Of a stretch of DNA of 42,057 bases, positions 30,894 to 39,795 are shown piece by piece. The stretch's first letter is position 1; the number at the start of each line of letters is the position of its first letter. The notes below the pieces were generated by a model. It made no database searches and had not been told where the DNA came from. It worked only from the letters and a program-made list of their open reading frames with translations. The position numbers and the translations under genes are program-made. The DNA comes from JBPCNH01 sp051001455 (lineage in GTDB: Bacteria; Actinomycetota; CADDZG01; WHSQ01): contig JBPCNH010000045.1 of NCBI GenBank assembly GCA_051001455.1, forward strand, positions 1-42,057, in the 5' to 3' direction.

Positions 30894-31844
30894 TTGGCCC
30901 AGAGCGCGACCGATTTCACTACCGCCGGCTATTCGATCGGTGGTCCTGAGGGTTCAGAAGACGAGATCCAGGCGCGCTCTCCGCGTCAGATCTTCTGGGA
31001 CCGATTCAAACAGGACAAGGTCGCCATCTTCGGGGGTTGTCTCGTCATATTCATGGTCCTTGTCGCGCTAGCGGCTCCTCTAGCGTCCGCCGTCACCGGT
31101 CACACCTTCGATGAGCAGTTCCGCGATCGCATCAACGACTTCGGCACACCGCTGGGACCGAACAGCGAGCACTACTTCGGCAACGACACCCTGGGCCGCG
31201 ACGTCTTGGTGCGAGTCTTTTACGGGGCGCGCGTGTCGCTCACGATCGCCATCATCGCAACGGGTATCGAGCTAGTTCTGGGAGTTTCTCTTGGCATGCT
31301 CGCCGGGTTCGGGCGAGGGTGGATGGATACGTTCGTCTCGCGACTTATCGACCTGATCATCTCGATCCCGTTCCTCTTACTTGGGATCGCGCTATCCGTC
31401 GCGCTGACACCGGGGAAAACGTTGGTGATCTTTCTGGTGGCGTTCTTCGGCTGGCCCTATATCGCTCGTATCGTCCGAGGACAGACCCTTTCCTTGCGCG
31501 AGGCTCAGTTCGTCGAAGCTGCATCTTCTCTCGGCGCGTCTTCGACTTGGATCATGATGCGCGAGATCCTTCCCAACCTCATCGCGCCGATCATCATCTA
31601 CGCGACTTTGATCATCCCGCAGAACATCCTTCTCGAGGCAGCGTTGTCCTTCTTGGGGGTTGGTGTGCAGGAACCAGACGCGGCATGGGGGTCGATGCTT
31701 TCAGACGCGACTAGTTACGTCGCTCATGGGACGGCATGGTGGTTCATGTTCTATCCAGGTATGGCGTTGTTCATCACAGTGTTGGGCTTCAATCTGCTCG
31801 GCGACGGCCTTCGGGATGCGCTCGACCCGAAGACCGGCCGGTAG
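30894..31844 (+). CDS. Oligopeptide/dipeptide ABC transporter permease (DppC/OppC type)
   Basis: A 316-residue permease. TTG 30894 is chosen because AAAGGAG ends eight bases upstream; the frame extends further but without a ribosome binding site. It has an N-terminal OppC region (SPRQIFWDRFKQDKVAIFGG), six membrane helices, the conserved NDTLGRDV segment, and the EAA loop that docks the ATPases (EAASSLGASSTWIMMREILPN). It forms the inner-membrane channel with the permease at 33921. First gene of a five-gene transporter; the C permease precedes the binding protein, which is unusual. Confidence 0.93.
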   Translation: MAQSATDFTTAGYSIGGPEGSEDEIQARSPRQIFWDRFKQDKVAIFGGCLVIFMVLVALAAPLASAVTGHTFDEQFRDRINDFGTPLGPNSEHYFGNDTLGRDVLVRVFYGARVSLTIAIIATGIELVLGVSLGMLAGFGRGWMDTFVSRLIDLIISIPFLLLGIALSVALTPGKTLVIFLVAFFGWPYIARIVRGQTLSLREAQFVEAASSLGASSTWIMMREILPNLIAPIIIYATLIIPQNILLEAALSFLGVGVQEPDAAWGSMLSDATSYVAHGTAWWFMFYPGMALFITVLGFNLLGDGLRDALDPKTGR

Positions 31845-31936
31845 GCAAGGGAGGGGGGAACGCAGGACCGAAGACAAATGCGTAGATCGGTAACAAGTAG
31901 TGCAGTAAGTAACATCGGCAGAGTAAGGAGGAACAC

Positions 31937-33721
31937 TTGAGTAACAAGAGAGCTTGGCTCCGAGTCGTAGCCGTCCTCACCTGTCTCATGCTGGTCGCGG
32001 CCGCTTGTGGCGGCGACGATGGCGGAGGCAGCGGCGGGACGGCCGGTGACGAGATCGAAGATGTAACGGCCGGAGGAACCTTGAAGATCGCGGGTACTTC
32101 GGACGTGGACTACATGGACCCAGCAGCGATGTACTACACGCTGTCTTGGTTCCTGGCACGAGGCGTTTTCCGTACGCTCGTGACCTACCCCGGGAACGTG
32201 ATCGACCTGGGAGATCAGAACGAGCTGGTGCCGGATCTCGCTACAGATACGGGTCAGGCCAATGATGACTTCACCGAGTGGACGTTCACGATCAAAGATG
32301 GGGTCACCTACGGGAAGGCCCTTGGAGGCGAGGATGTAACCGGCGTGACCGGCGAAGAGATCGTCTGTGACGACATCAAGTACGGGATGGAGCGCATGTT
32401 CATCCCGTCGGTTGGTGGCGGTTACCCGTTCTATTACGACATCCTCGAGGGTGCGACCGAGTTCGGTGACGGAGACGCAGACGAGATCAGCGGTATCACG
32501 TGTGAAGGCGACAAGACCATCAAGTTCACACTGACCGAGCCTGCCGGCGACTGGCCGTTCCGTCTCGCGATGCCGGCTACGACGCCCGTCCCTAGGGCCG
32601 CAGCCGAGCAGTACGACGAGAAGGACGACTCCGACTACGACCAGCATGTCGTTGCGACGGGTCCGTACTACATCGAAGAGTGGACTCCGGGCGAGGACAT
32701 CGTTCTCGAGCGCAATGAGAACTGGGACGCCGACACCGACGAGGCTCGTGCGGCTCACGTAGACCGCGTCGAGTGGAAGCTCGGCTTCGACAACGACGTT
32801 GGTGTGCAGAAGGTGCTGGATGGCGATTACGACCTTGCCCTCGACGTCAGCCCGCAGGGGCCGGTGCTCGAGCGCGTGGTGACGGATGCGGATCTCAGCT
32901 CTCGTCTGATCCAGGAGTCGGAAGGCTGCACCAGGTACATCTTCCTGAACACCACGATCGAGCCCTTCGACAACCCGCAGGTTCGTCAAGCGGTCAACAT
33001 CGCTCTCGACCGCGAGAACATCAAGCGAGTCTTCGGCGGACCGGCCACGGGCCCGATCGCCACGAGTGTTGTACCGCCGGGCATCGACGGGCATGTCACG
33101 ACGGAGGAGTTCAACCCCTTCGAGAGCCCCAACATGGCGGGTGACATGGAGCGGGCTAAGGAGCTCATGGCAGAGGCCGGCTACGCGGATGGATTCGACG
33201 GGCCTCTTAACTTCGTCGGAGCTTCTGACACGCCTCACGACAAGATCTTCTCGACGGTTCGAGCTGACCTCGAGGCGCTCGGCTTCACGAACCTCAAGGG
33301 GAAGACGCCTAAGTTCCCGAACCAGTACACGCAGTTCTATTCGGTACCCGATTCCAAGACTGCGATCGGTTCTTCGGCCGGCTGGTGCAAGGACTACCAG
33401 AGCGCGTTCACATTCCTCGACCCGCTGTTCCACAGCGACAACATCCTCCCGTCGGGTAACCAGAACTACTCAGAGCTCGACGATCCGGAGATGGACCGTC
33501 TGATCGACGAAGCGAGCAGTGCGCCGCTTGGTGAGGAGCAGACGGCAGCGTGGGAAGAGGCGAACCGCTACGCCACTGAGACCGGTGTATGGATCCCGTG
33601 GTCGTGGGACAACTCGACCATCGTCTACAGCGAGAACCTCGTTAACCCCTACTACCTGGGCTTCATCAGCCATGTGGACTGGGTCAACGCGGGAGTAGCG
33701 AACGTTGAAGGCGGCGAGTAA
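31937..33721 (+). CDS. Peptide ABC transporter substrate-binding lipoprotein (family 5)
   Basis: A 594-residue extracellular solute-binding protein. TTG 31937 follows AAGGAGGAA. A lipoprotein signal peptide ends in VAAAC, with lipid-anchor Cys24, then a Gly/Asp-rich linker. The mature protein shows family 5 features: TLKIAGTSDVDYMDPA, early RTLVTYPG, LVPDLAT, WTFTIKDGVTYG, GTGPYYI-type VATGPYYIEEW, NTTIEPFDNPQVRQAVNIALDRE and a late WIPWSWDNS. Length and order are normal for peptide-binding proteins of this family, but ligand specificity cannot be read. A strong terminator follows directly, which would give this gene more transcript than the genes after it. Confidence 0.93.
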   Translation: MSNKRAWLRVVAVLTCLMLVAAACGGDDGGGSGGTAGDEIEDVTAGGTLKIAGTSDVDYMDPAAMYYTLSWFLARGVFRTLVTYPGNVIDLGDQNELVPDLATDTGQANDDFTEWTFTIKDGVTYGKALGGEDVTGVTGEEIVCDDIKYGMERMFIPSVGGGYPFYYDILEGATEFGDGDADEISGITCEGDKTIKFTLTEPAGDWPFRLAMPATTPVPRAAAEQYDEKDDSDYDQHVVATGPYYIEEWTPGEDIVLERNENWDADTDEARAAHVDRVEWKLGFDNDVGVQKVLDGDYDLALDVSPQGPVLERVVTDADLSSRLIQESEGCTRYIFLNTTIEPFDNPQVRQAVNIALDRENIKRVFGGPATGPIATSVVPPGIDGHVTTEEFNPFESPNMAGDMERAKELMAEAGYADGFDGPLNFVGASDTPHDKIFSTVRADLEALGFTNLKGKTPKFPNQYTQFYSVPDSKTAIGSSAGWCKDYQSAFTFLDPLFHSDNILPSGNQNYSELDDPEMDRLIDEASSAPLGEEQTAAWEEANRYATETGVWIPWSWDNSTIVYSENLVNPYYLGFISHVDWVNAGVANVEGGE

Positions 33722-33754
33722 CCGAGGCGCTGCTTAGCAGGTAGAGGTTCGGTG

Positions 33755-33784
33755 GGGCCGGTGCAGCGAGATCTGCACCGGCCC
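33755..33784 (+). terminator. Strong hairpin terminator/attenuator after the binding-protein gene
   Basis: A 12 bp perfect stem (33755-33766 with 33773-33784, halves GGGCCGGTGCAG and CTGCACCGGCCC) around CGAGAT, followed by TTT. It lies 34 bp after the binding-protein stop and 137 bp before the next permease, inside the transporter locus. Partial read-through would lower expression of the rest; the remaining 137 bp may hold a second promoter. Confidence 0.8.
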
Positions 33785-33920
33785 TTTCCGACCGGCACTT
33801 CGTACAGCTGGTGTTCACCCGCCCACCCAAAGTTCGACGAGTAAAAGGTTTCGCAGCAGCAGGTCCCAGGCGTATCCTTCTCGCAGCTACGGCAGCGATG
33901 CCTACCCGGGGGTCCTATAG

Positions 33921-34895
33921 ATGATCCAGTACATAATCCGACGACTGCTCTGGGCGGTCGTGATGGTCCTTCTCGTGACCATGGTGGTGTTCTTGATCTT
34001 CTTCGTGCTACCCGGAGGAACGGGCCGTCGAGGTCCGGGGGGAGCCAGTCCCGTTGCCGTCCAGATGGCCGGGCGTAACCCGAGACCTGCGTTGGTCAAG
34101 AACATCGAGAAACGTCTGGGTCTGGACAAGCCCGTGTACGTGCAGTACTGGCGCTACGTTTCGAAGGCTTTTCAAGGCGATCTCGGGTACTCGTACCATT
34201 CGAACGAGGACGTGACGACCGTGATCCTGCGCCGAGCGCCGGCATCCATCAGTCTTGCTGTGGGGGCTTCGATCGTGTGGCTCGTCGTCGGAGTCTCTGT
34301 CGGCGTGTTGTCGGCTCTCAAACGAAGAACGATCTTCGATCGAGGCGCGATGTTCTTCGCTTTGATCGGTGTCTCTATGCCTGTTTTCTTCCTGGCTCTG
34401 ATCGCGGTTTTCTTCCTCGACGGGAAGCTCGGTATCTACAACACCGCGACCTACGAACCGATCACCTCGGATCCGATCGCCTGGTTCAGGTCGATGTGGC
34501 TTCCGTGGCTGATCTTGGCGTTCGTCTCTGCCGCGATCTATGCCCGCATGGTGAGAGGCAACATGCTCGAAGTTCAGGGCGAGGATTACATCCGGACGGC
34601 CCGAGCGAAGGGACTACGCGAACGCTCGGTGACGCGGCACTCCTTACGAAGCGCGCTCACACCGATCGTGACCATGTACGGACTCGATCTGGGTATCTTG
34701 CTGGGCGGCGCCATCATCACTGAGTCCATCTTCAACATCCCGGGCATCGGCCGGCTCGCCGTTGAGGCGATAGCCGACTCCAACCTGCCGGTCATCCTCG
34801 GTACTACCTTGCTTGCTGCAGTCTTCGTGATCGTCGCGAACCTGATCGTCGATATCGCTTATGCCGCGCTCGATCCTCGGGTCCGGTACTCCTAG
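33921..34895 (+). CDS. Oligopeptide/dipeptide ABC transporter permease (DppB/OppB type)
   Basis: A 324-residue permease with the OppB start (MIQYIIRRLLWAVVMVLLVTMVVF), six membrane helices, the large first periplasmic loop (about 30-100) and the EAA-type loop (RTARAKGLRERSVTRHSLRSAL), then GGAIITESIFNIPGIG. Pairs with the permease at 30894 to form the channel. ATG 33921 has GGGGGTCC shortly upstream. Follows the internal terminator. Confidence 0.93.
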   Translation: MIQYIIRRLLWAVVMVLLVTMVVFLIFFVLPGGTGRRGPGGASPVAVQMAGRNPRPALVKNIEKRLGLDKPVYVQYWRYVSKAFQGDLGYSYHSNEDVTTVILRRAPASISLAVGASIVWLVVGVSVGVLSALKRRTIFDRGAMFFALIGVSMPVFFLALIAVFFLDGKLGIYNTATYEPITSDPIAWFRSMWLPWLILAFVSAAIYARMVRGNMLEVQGEDYIRTARAKGLRERSVTRHSLRSALTPIVTMYGLDLGILLGGAIITESIFNIPGIGRLAVEAIADSNLPVILGTTLLAAVFVIVANLIVDIAYAALDPRVRYS

Positions 34896-34914
34896 AGAGG
34901 TTGCGAGACTCCAT

Positions 34915-35940
34915 ATGGCCCAAGAGGTACTCCTAGAAGTCAAAGACCTGCATGTCCATTTCCCCACCTCGGACGGTTTGGTCAAAGCGGTAGACGGGCT
35001 GTCGTTCTCGGTCTCCCGGGGCGAGACCTTCGGGATCGTCGGCGAGTCCGGGTCGGGTAAAAGCGTTACGAACCTGACCGCTCTCGGTCTGGTCAATAAA
35101 GAGACCGCGCGCTTCTCCGGTGAGATCAACTTCATGGGGCAGGACCTCTTGAAGCTGTCGAACGAGGAATTGCGCAAGATCCGCGGCAAGGATCTCGCGA
35201 TGATCTTCCAGGATCCTTTCGCCTGCCTGCATCCCTTCTATCGGGTCGGCGACCAGATCGTTGAGGCGATCCTCTGTCACGAGAAGGTTCCGAAGAGGCA
35301 AGCGGCTGATCGCGCCATCGAGATGCTTGCCGCCGTGGGAATCCCGAACCCCAAGGAGCGGTACAGGGATTTTCCCCATCAGTACTCGGGTGGGATGCGT
35401 CAGCGGGCCATGATCGCGATGGCTTTGGTGCACAACCCAGATCTGCTGATCGCAGATGAACCCACGACGGCTCTGGATGTGACCGTGCAAGCTCAGATCA
35501 TCGAGCTGATCGACAACGTGAAGCGCGAGTTCAACATCGGCGTCATCCTGATCACCCATGACCTGGGAGTCATCTCAGACGTCGCAGATCGGGTGATGGT
35601 CATGTATGCCGGCCGTGGAGCGGAGGTCGCCACCAAGAACGATATCTTCGAGCGGCCGTTGCATCCCTATACCTGGGGGTTGCTCGAGTCCATCCCTCAC
35701 ATCGATCAGAAAGGTGCCCGGCTCATCCCGATCGAAGGGGCGCCTCCTTCTTTGATCAACAAGCCGAGTGGGTGCCCCTTCCACCCGCGCTGTCCACACC
35801 GGTTCGAGAAGTGCACGGGAGCCCTACCCGACCTGGTCGATCGAGGCGGCGGACATCCGGATGCCTGCTATCTCTCGATCGGGGACAAGAAGCGCCTGTG
35901 GGACGAGCGCGAGGCTCGTCGCACGAAAGCGGTCTCATGA
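34915..35940 (+). CDS. Oligopeptide/dipeptide ABC transporter ATPase (DppD/OppD type)
   Basis: A 341-residue ATPase. Walker A GESGSGKS, Q-loop FQDP, signature YSGGMRQR, Walker B LLIADEP, H-loop THDLG. The C-terminal oligopeptide-transporter extension carries the Cys-rich iron-sulfur-like motif GCPFHPRCPHRFEKC-x(n)-C, seen in OppD/DppD proteins. ATG 34915 is the start, giving MAQEVLLEV; the longer frame runs inside the permease. Stop overlaps the next ATPase start (ATGA). Confidence 0.95.
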   Translation: MAQEVLLEVKDLHVHFPTSDGLVKAVDGLSFSVSRGETFGIVGESGSGKSVTNLTALGLVNKETARFSGEINFMGQDLLKLSNEELRKIRGKDLAMIFQDPFACLHPFYRVGDQIVEAILCHEKVPKRQAADRAIEMLAAVGIPNPKERYRDFPHQYSGGMRQRAMIAMALVHNPDLLIADEPTTALDVTVQAQIIELIDNVKREFNIGVILITHDLGVISDVADRVMVMYAGRGAEVATKNDIFERPLHPYTWGLLESIPHIDQKGARLIPIEGAPPSLINKPSGCPFHPRCPHRFEKCTGALPDLVDRGGGHPDACYLSIGDKKRLWDEREARRTKAVS

Positions 35941-37016
35941 GCCAGGCGGCGCCGCAGGCACGTGTGCAGACCTCGAAGACGATCGGTGAGCCACTTCTCG
36001 CGTGCGAGAACCTTCGCAAGGAATTCCCGATCACCAAGGGCATCATCCTGCAACGAAAGGTCGCAGCCGTTCAAGCTGTCGAGAACGTCACTCTGTCCGT
36101 ATATCCCGGCGAGACCCTGGGGCTGGTCGGCGAGTCTGGTTGTGGGAAGTCAACGACGGCTCGGTTGCTGATGAAGCTGCTCGAGCCTACTGCCGGCAAG
36201 ATCTGGTTCGAGGGTGAAGAGATCTCCGGCTATGGACGTCGCCGGATGCGTCCGTTGCGACGCGAGATGCAGATGATCTTCCAGGACCCGTATGCCTCGT
36301 TGAACCCGAGAAAAACCGTTGGACAGATCATCGGTTCGCCCTACCGTATCCATAAGACTGAGAAGGACATCAAAGGCAGCGTCCAGAGTCTGATGGATCG
36401 TGTCGGTCTGAATCCCGAGCACTACAACCGTTATCCACATGAGTTCTCGGGCGGTCAGCGGCAACGGATCGGTGTAGCAAGGGCTCTTGCTCTTAAACCA
36501 AAGCTGATCGTCTGTGACGAGCCGGTCTCCGCTCTGGATGTTTCGATCCAGGCCCAGATTCTCAACCTGCTCGAGGATCTTCAGGATGAGTTCAACCTCA
36601 CCTATCTATTCATCTCCCACGACCTCGGTGTGGTTCGGCACATCTCGGACCGGATCGCGGTGATGTACCTCGGACACATCGTGGAGGTCGCGACGGCCGA
36701 GGAACTTTACGACGAGCCCAAGCATCCCTACACCGCGGCCCTTCTGTCTGCCGTGCCGAAGGGTCACGGGGACTCCACCCTCACCGACCGCATCATTCTC
36801 GAAGGCGATGTGCCTTCACCGATCGATCCGCCGTCCGGCTGCGTGTTCCATCCGCGTTGTCCCAAGGCGCGGATGGTCTCGGGTCGTCCCGGCGAGGTGC
36901 CGGAGAACTGCCGTAATGAATTGCCGCCATTCGGGGAGGTGGCATCGAACCACTACGCGGCGTGCTGGTACCCCGTGGAAGAAGGCGGCGAGCTCCACAC
37001 CATGGCCCAGCAATAG
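35937..37016 (+). CDS. Oligopeptide/dipeptide ABC transporter ATPase (DppF/OppF type)
   Basis: A 359-residue ATPase. A long N-terminal strand region (EFPITKGIILQRKVAAVQAV) is typical of OppF. Walker A GESGCGKS, FQDPYASLNPR, signature FSGGQRQR, Walker B IVCDEP, SHDLG. The C-terminal Cys motif FHPRCPKAR is present, with a later CW. ATG 35937 overlaps the previous stop by four bases. Pairs with the ATPase at 34915 as a heterodimer driving the two permeases. The DUF1028 gene starts three bases after its stop, so they are probably co-transcribed. Confidence 0.95.
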   Translation: MSQAAPQARVQTSKTIGEPLLACENLRKEFPITKGIILQRKVAAVQAVENVTLSVYPGETLGLVGESGCGKSTTARLLMKLLEPTAGKIWFEGEEISGYGRRRMRPLRREMQMIFQDPYASLNPRKTVGQIIGSPYRIHKTEKDIKGSVQSLMDRVGLNPEHYNRYPHEFSGGQRQRIGVARALALKPKLIVCDEPVSALDVSIQAQILNLLEDLQDEFNLTYLFISHDLGVVRHISDRIAVMYLGHIVEVATAEELYDEPKHPYTAALLSAVPKGHGDSTLTDRIILEGDVPSPIDPPSGCVFHPRCPKARMVSGRPGEVPENCRNELPPFGEVASNHYAACWYPVEEGGELHTMAQQ

Positions 37017-37019
37017 GGC

Positions 37020-37865
37020 ATGACGTTCTCGATCGTCGCCTGGGATGAGTCGTGCGATCCCCCGGAATGGGGGGTGGCGGTCGCTTCCAAGTTCCTCGCC
37101 GTCGGTGCTGCCGTACCGTGGGCGCAGGCGGGAGTAGGGGCGGTGGCCACGCAAGCGCTGGCCAACCTCGCTTACGGACCGGCGGGTCTCAGGTTGCTCG
37201 CCGAGGACCGCCCCGCGGACGAAGTCGTCGCCGCGCTGACCGGCGCCGATGAGGACCGGCAGCACAGACAGCTGGGTGTGGTCGACGCGGCCGGGCGCGC
37301 GGCAACCTACACGGGGGACGAATGCCTCCACTGGGCGGGGGGCAGGACCGGATCGGGTTATTGCTGTCAGGGCAACATCCTCACCGGCCCGGAGGTAGTC
37401 GACTGCATGTGCGACGCCTTCGAATCAACCGAAGGTGAGCTCGCCGCGCGCCTTCTCGCCGCATTGCGTGCCGGAGACGCGGCCGGCGGAGATAGCCGGG
37501 GCCGGCAGTCGGCCGCGGTTTACGTCGTGCGCGAGGGCGGTGGATACGGCGGAGGTATCGATCGGTCGGTGGACCTGCGCGTCGAGGATCACGGCGCGCC
37601 GGTAGACGAGCTCGAGCGGCTGTTCTCGCTCCACCGCCTCTATTTCCCCCGTCCAGAGGACCTCGATTTCGTTCCGCTCGACGACGCACTGCGCGCCGAG
37701 ATGACTACGTTGTTGACGTCGGCCGGGTACGAGGTCGCGGAGGGGGCGGCCGGGTTGCGCGCTGCGCTGTATCGCTACGTCGGGACCGAGAACCTCGAAG
37801 AGCGGTGGACCGAGGACGACACGGTCGAGCGCGGCATCCTCGAGCATCTCCGGCGCGCCGGTTAA
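37020..37865 (+). CDS. DUF1028 domain protein
   Basis: A 281-residue protein. The N-terminal about 215 residues are DUF1028, an Ntn-hydrolase-like fold: TFSIVAWD at the start, EWGVAVASKFLAVGAAVPW, AGVGAVATQALAN, YCCQGNIL, and SAAVYVVREGGGYGG. The C-terminal about 65 residues are a short helical extension often present in these proteins. Enzymatic activity is not established, but DUF1028 genes often sit with peptide transporters or peptidase genes, as here. The second residue after Met is Thr, a possible Ntn nucleophile, as is common in this family. Overlaps the convergent larC stop by 4 bp. It and the lar genes carry seven GGCGCGCC sites in 1.85 kb. Confidence 0.85.
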   Translation: MTFSIVAWDESCDPPEWGVAVASKFLAVGAAVPWAQAGVGAVATQALANLAYGPAGLRLLAEDRPADEVVAALTGADEDRQHRQLGVVDAAGRAATYTGDECLHWAGGRTGSGYCCQGNILTGPEVVDCMCDAFESTEGELAARLLAALRAGDAAGGDSRGRQSAAVYVVREGGGYGGGIDRSVDLRVEDHGAPVDELERLFSLHRLYFPRPEDLDFVPLDDALRAEMTTLLTSAGYEVAEGAAGLRAALYRYVGTENLEERWTEDDTVERGILEHLRRAG

Positions 37866-39022
37866 TCTCCCTCGTCGTATCCGCTCGTAGCGCGGCGATA
37901 GATCTCCTTCAGCGGCAGACCGGTGATGCGGGCAACCTTGGCGGCATCTTCGTACTCCGGCGCGATGTTCACCACGCGTCCGGCGCGCCGCCCGAGCTTC
38001 AGCCGGACGGGATGTCCCTCGATCTCCACGCTGGTCCACTCGCGCTCGAGCTCGTCTCTTGCCACTCCGCGGATCCGCACGCCGAGGGTCGTCGTTTCCT
38101 CATAGATCGTGCCGAGTACCTCGTCCAGGTCGCCGGGCGCGGCCAGCGCCGACATCTGCACGCCGGGGCGGCCCTTCTTCATCGTCACGGGGGTCGCCCA
38201 GGCGTCGAGCGCGCCGGCGGCGATGATCCGCTCGATCGCGTAGGGGACGATCTCGGGAGTCATATCGTCGAGGTTCCACTCCAGTAGCAGGTGGCTATCG
38301 CGGCTCCTGTCCTGTAACGAGCCCACCAGAACGCGGACGACGTTCGGTAGCTTGGTGTCCCTCGTCCCCGCCCCGTAACCGGTGGCGCCGAGGACCATCT
38401 CGGGCATCGCCCCGAACCCGTCGGCCAGAGTCGCCAGCAACGCGGCTCCCGTGGGGGTGATCAGCTCGTCGGTCCCGCGTTCGAACAGCGGCGCACCTTT
38501 CAGGATCTCGGTCACAGCAGGAGCGGGTAGCGGGATGACCCCATGTGCCGCCTCGATCGTGCCGCGTCCCGTGGGTACCGGCGAGCAGAGCACGCGCTCG
38601 ACGCCGAGGTCGGCGACCGCCGCGCAGACCCCCACGACATCGATGATGGCGTCCACGGCCCCGACCTCGTGCAGGTGCAGCTCGGCGAGGTCGGTGTCGT
38701 GCACGTGCGCTTCGGCGCGCCCCAGCAGCTCGAACGCCCGGAGCGCGGGCTCCGTCACCCGGGGCTCGAGGTTTGCTCGCTGAAGGATCGCGACGATGTC
38801 GGTGTAGCGGCGCGCCGGAGCATCGTCGTCGGTGGTCACTTGCACTCGCATCGCTCGGATCCCTCGGCGCGCCGTTGTTTCTACCGACAAGCTCCAGCCC
38901 GGCAGATCGAGAGCATCCAACGCGGCGCGCACCACCTGCTCGGACGCGCCCGCATCGAGGAGGGCTCCCAGGAGCATGTCGCCGGCAGCGCCGTTGATGC
39001 AATCGATGTAGAGGCTCTTCAC
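37862..39022 (-). CDS. larC: Nickel pincer cofactor biosynthesis protein LarC
   Basis: A 386-residue protein of the LarC (DUF111) family, single chain with no frameshift, unlike the split LarC1/LarC2 of Lactiplantibacillus. N-terminal motif YIDCINGAAGDMLLGAL, the metal-binding region HVHDTDLAELHLHEVGAVDAIIDVVG (His- and Asp-rich), TPTGAALLATLA, and a C-terminal LarC2 part (ETTTLGVRI through APEYEDAAKVARITGLPLKEIY). LarC inserts nickel into the pyridinium dithio-dicarboxylate mononucleotide made by LarB and LarE. GTG 39022 overlaps the larB stop by four bases, so they are co-translated. Confidence 0.92.
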   Translation of the reverse strand: MKSLYIDCINGAAGDMLLGALLDAGASEQVVRAALDALDLPGWSLSVETTARRGIRAMRVQVTTDDDAPARRYTDIVAILQRANLEPRVTEPALRAFELLGRAEAHVHDTDLAELHLHEVGAVDAIIDVVGVCAAVADLGVERVLCSPVPTGRGTIEAAHGVIPLPAPAVTEILKGAPLFERGTDELITPTGAALLATLADGFGAMPEMVLGATGYGAGTRDTKLPNVVRVLVGSLQDRSRDSHLLLEWNLDDMTPEIVPYAIERIIAAGALDAWATPVTMKKGRPGVQMSALAAPGDLDEVLGTIYEETTTLGVRIRGVARDELEREWTSVEIEGHPVRLKLGRRAGRVVNIAPEYEDAAKVARITGLPLKEIYRRATSGYDEGD

Positions 39023-39771
39023 CGGGCGAGCCTGTTGAGGATCCGCACGGCTGCGATGGCGGCGCCGAAGCCGTTATCGATGTTCGTGACCGTGACGCCG
39101 GCGGCACACGAGTTGAGCATCGCCAGCAAGGCAGCCAACCCGTCGAACGACGCTCCGTATCCGACGCTGGTCGGCACGGCTATGACCGGAGCGCGGCTTA
39201 TCCCGCCGATGAGGCTGGCCAGTGCTCCTTCCATGCCCGCTACGACTATCACCACGTCTGCCTGATGCAGCTCGTCCTGGACCGAGAGCACCCGGTGTAG
39301 TCCCGCGATGCCGACATCCACGATGAGGCTCGTCTCCGATCCCAGTGCCCCGGCCGTGTGGAGCGCTTCCTCGGCGACGGCCAGATCCGAGGTGCCGGCG
39401 CAAACCACGGTTACCGACCCTAGCGATGCCTCGGCGCGCCGGAGCACCACCAGCCGCGCCCGTTCGTTAACCTCAGCGTCGGGGAAGTGCTCGGCCAGGG
39501 CTCGGACCGTCTCGTCGCTGCATCGGGTTGCGAGCACTGGGGACGATGTGCGCTCGATCAGCTTGCCTGCGATCGCCACGACTTCGTCCGTCTGTTTGCC
39601 TTCGGCATAGATAGCTTCCGGCAGACCCTGGCGGAGCTCGCGATGGATGTCGAGACGAGCGAATCCGAGGTCTTCGAGCGGCAATCGGCGGAGACTTGTG
39701 AGCGCATCCTCGATCGTCACCGACCCCTCGGTGACTTGCTCGAGAAGCTCCTCGACCTCTTTTTCGCGCAT
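39019..39771 (-). CDS. larB: Nickel pincer cofactor biosynthesis protein LarB
   Basis: A 250-residue PurE-like enzyme. A helical N-terminus (about 1-110) is followed by the PurE-type core (VVCAGTSDLAVAEEALHTAGALG, VVIVVAGMEGALASLIGG, APVIAVPTSVGYGAS, NSCAAGVTVTNIDNGFGAA). LarB carboxylates and hydrolyses nicotinic acid adenine dinucleotide in the first step of the lactate racemase nickel-pincer cofactor. larC follows in the same operon. Neither larE (sulfur transfer) nor a LarA-type enzyme is in the window. The gene is divergent from the DUF4446 gene across 24 bp. Confidence 0.92.
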   Translation of the reverse strand: MREKEVEELLEQVTEGSVTIEDALTSLRRLPLEDLGFARLDIHRELRQGLPEAIYAEGKQTDEVVAIAGKLIERTSSPVLATRCSDETVRALAEHFPDAEVNERARLVVLRRAEASLGSVTVVCAGTSDLAVAEEALHTAGALGSETSLIVDVGIAGLHRVLSVQDELHQADVVIVVAGMEGALASLIGGISRAPVIAVPTSVGYGASFDGLAALLAMLNSCAAGVTVTNIDNGFGAAIAAVRILNRLAR

Positions 39772-39795
39772 AGGTGAAGTGTAGGATGGCGAACC

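Noticed and set aside
31751..33433. 560-codon minus-strand frame antisense to the binding protein
   Set aside because: Mirror of codon bias in a highly expressed lipoprotein gene; the plus frame has signal peptide, lipobox and family 5 motifs.
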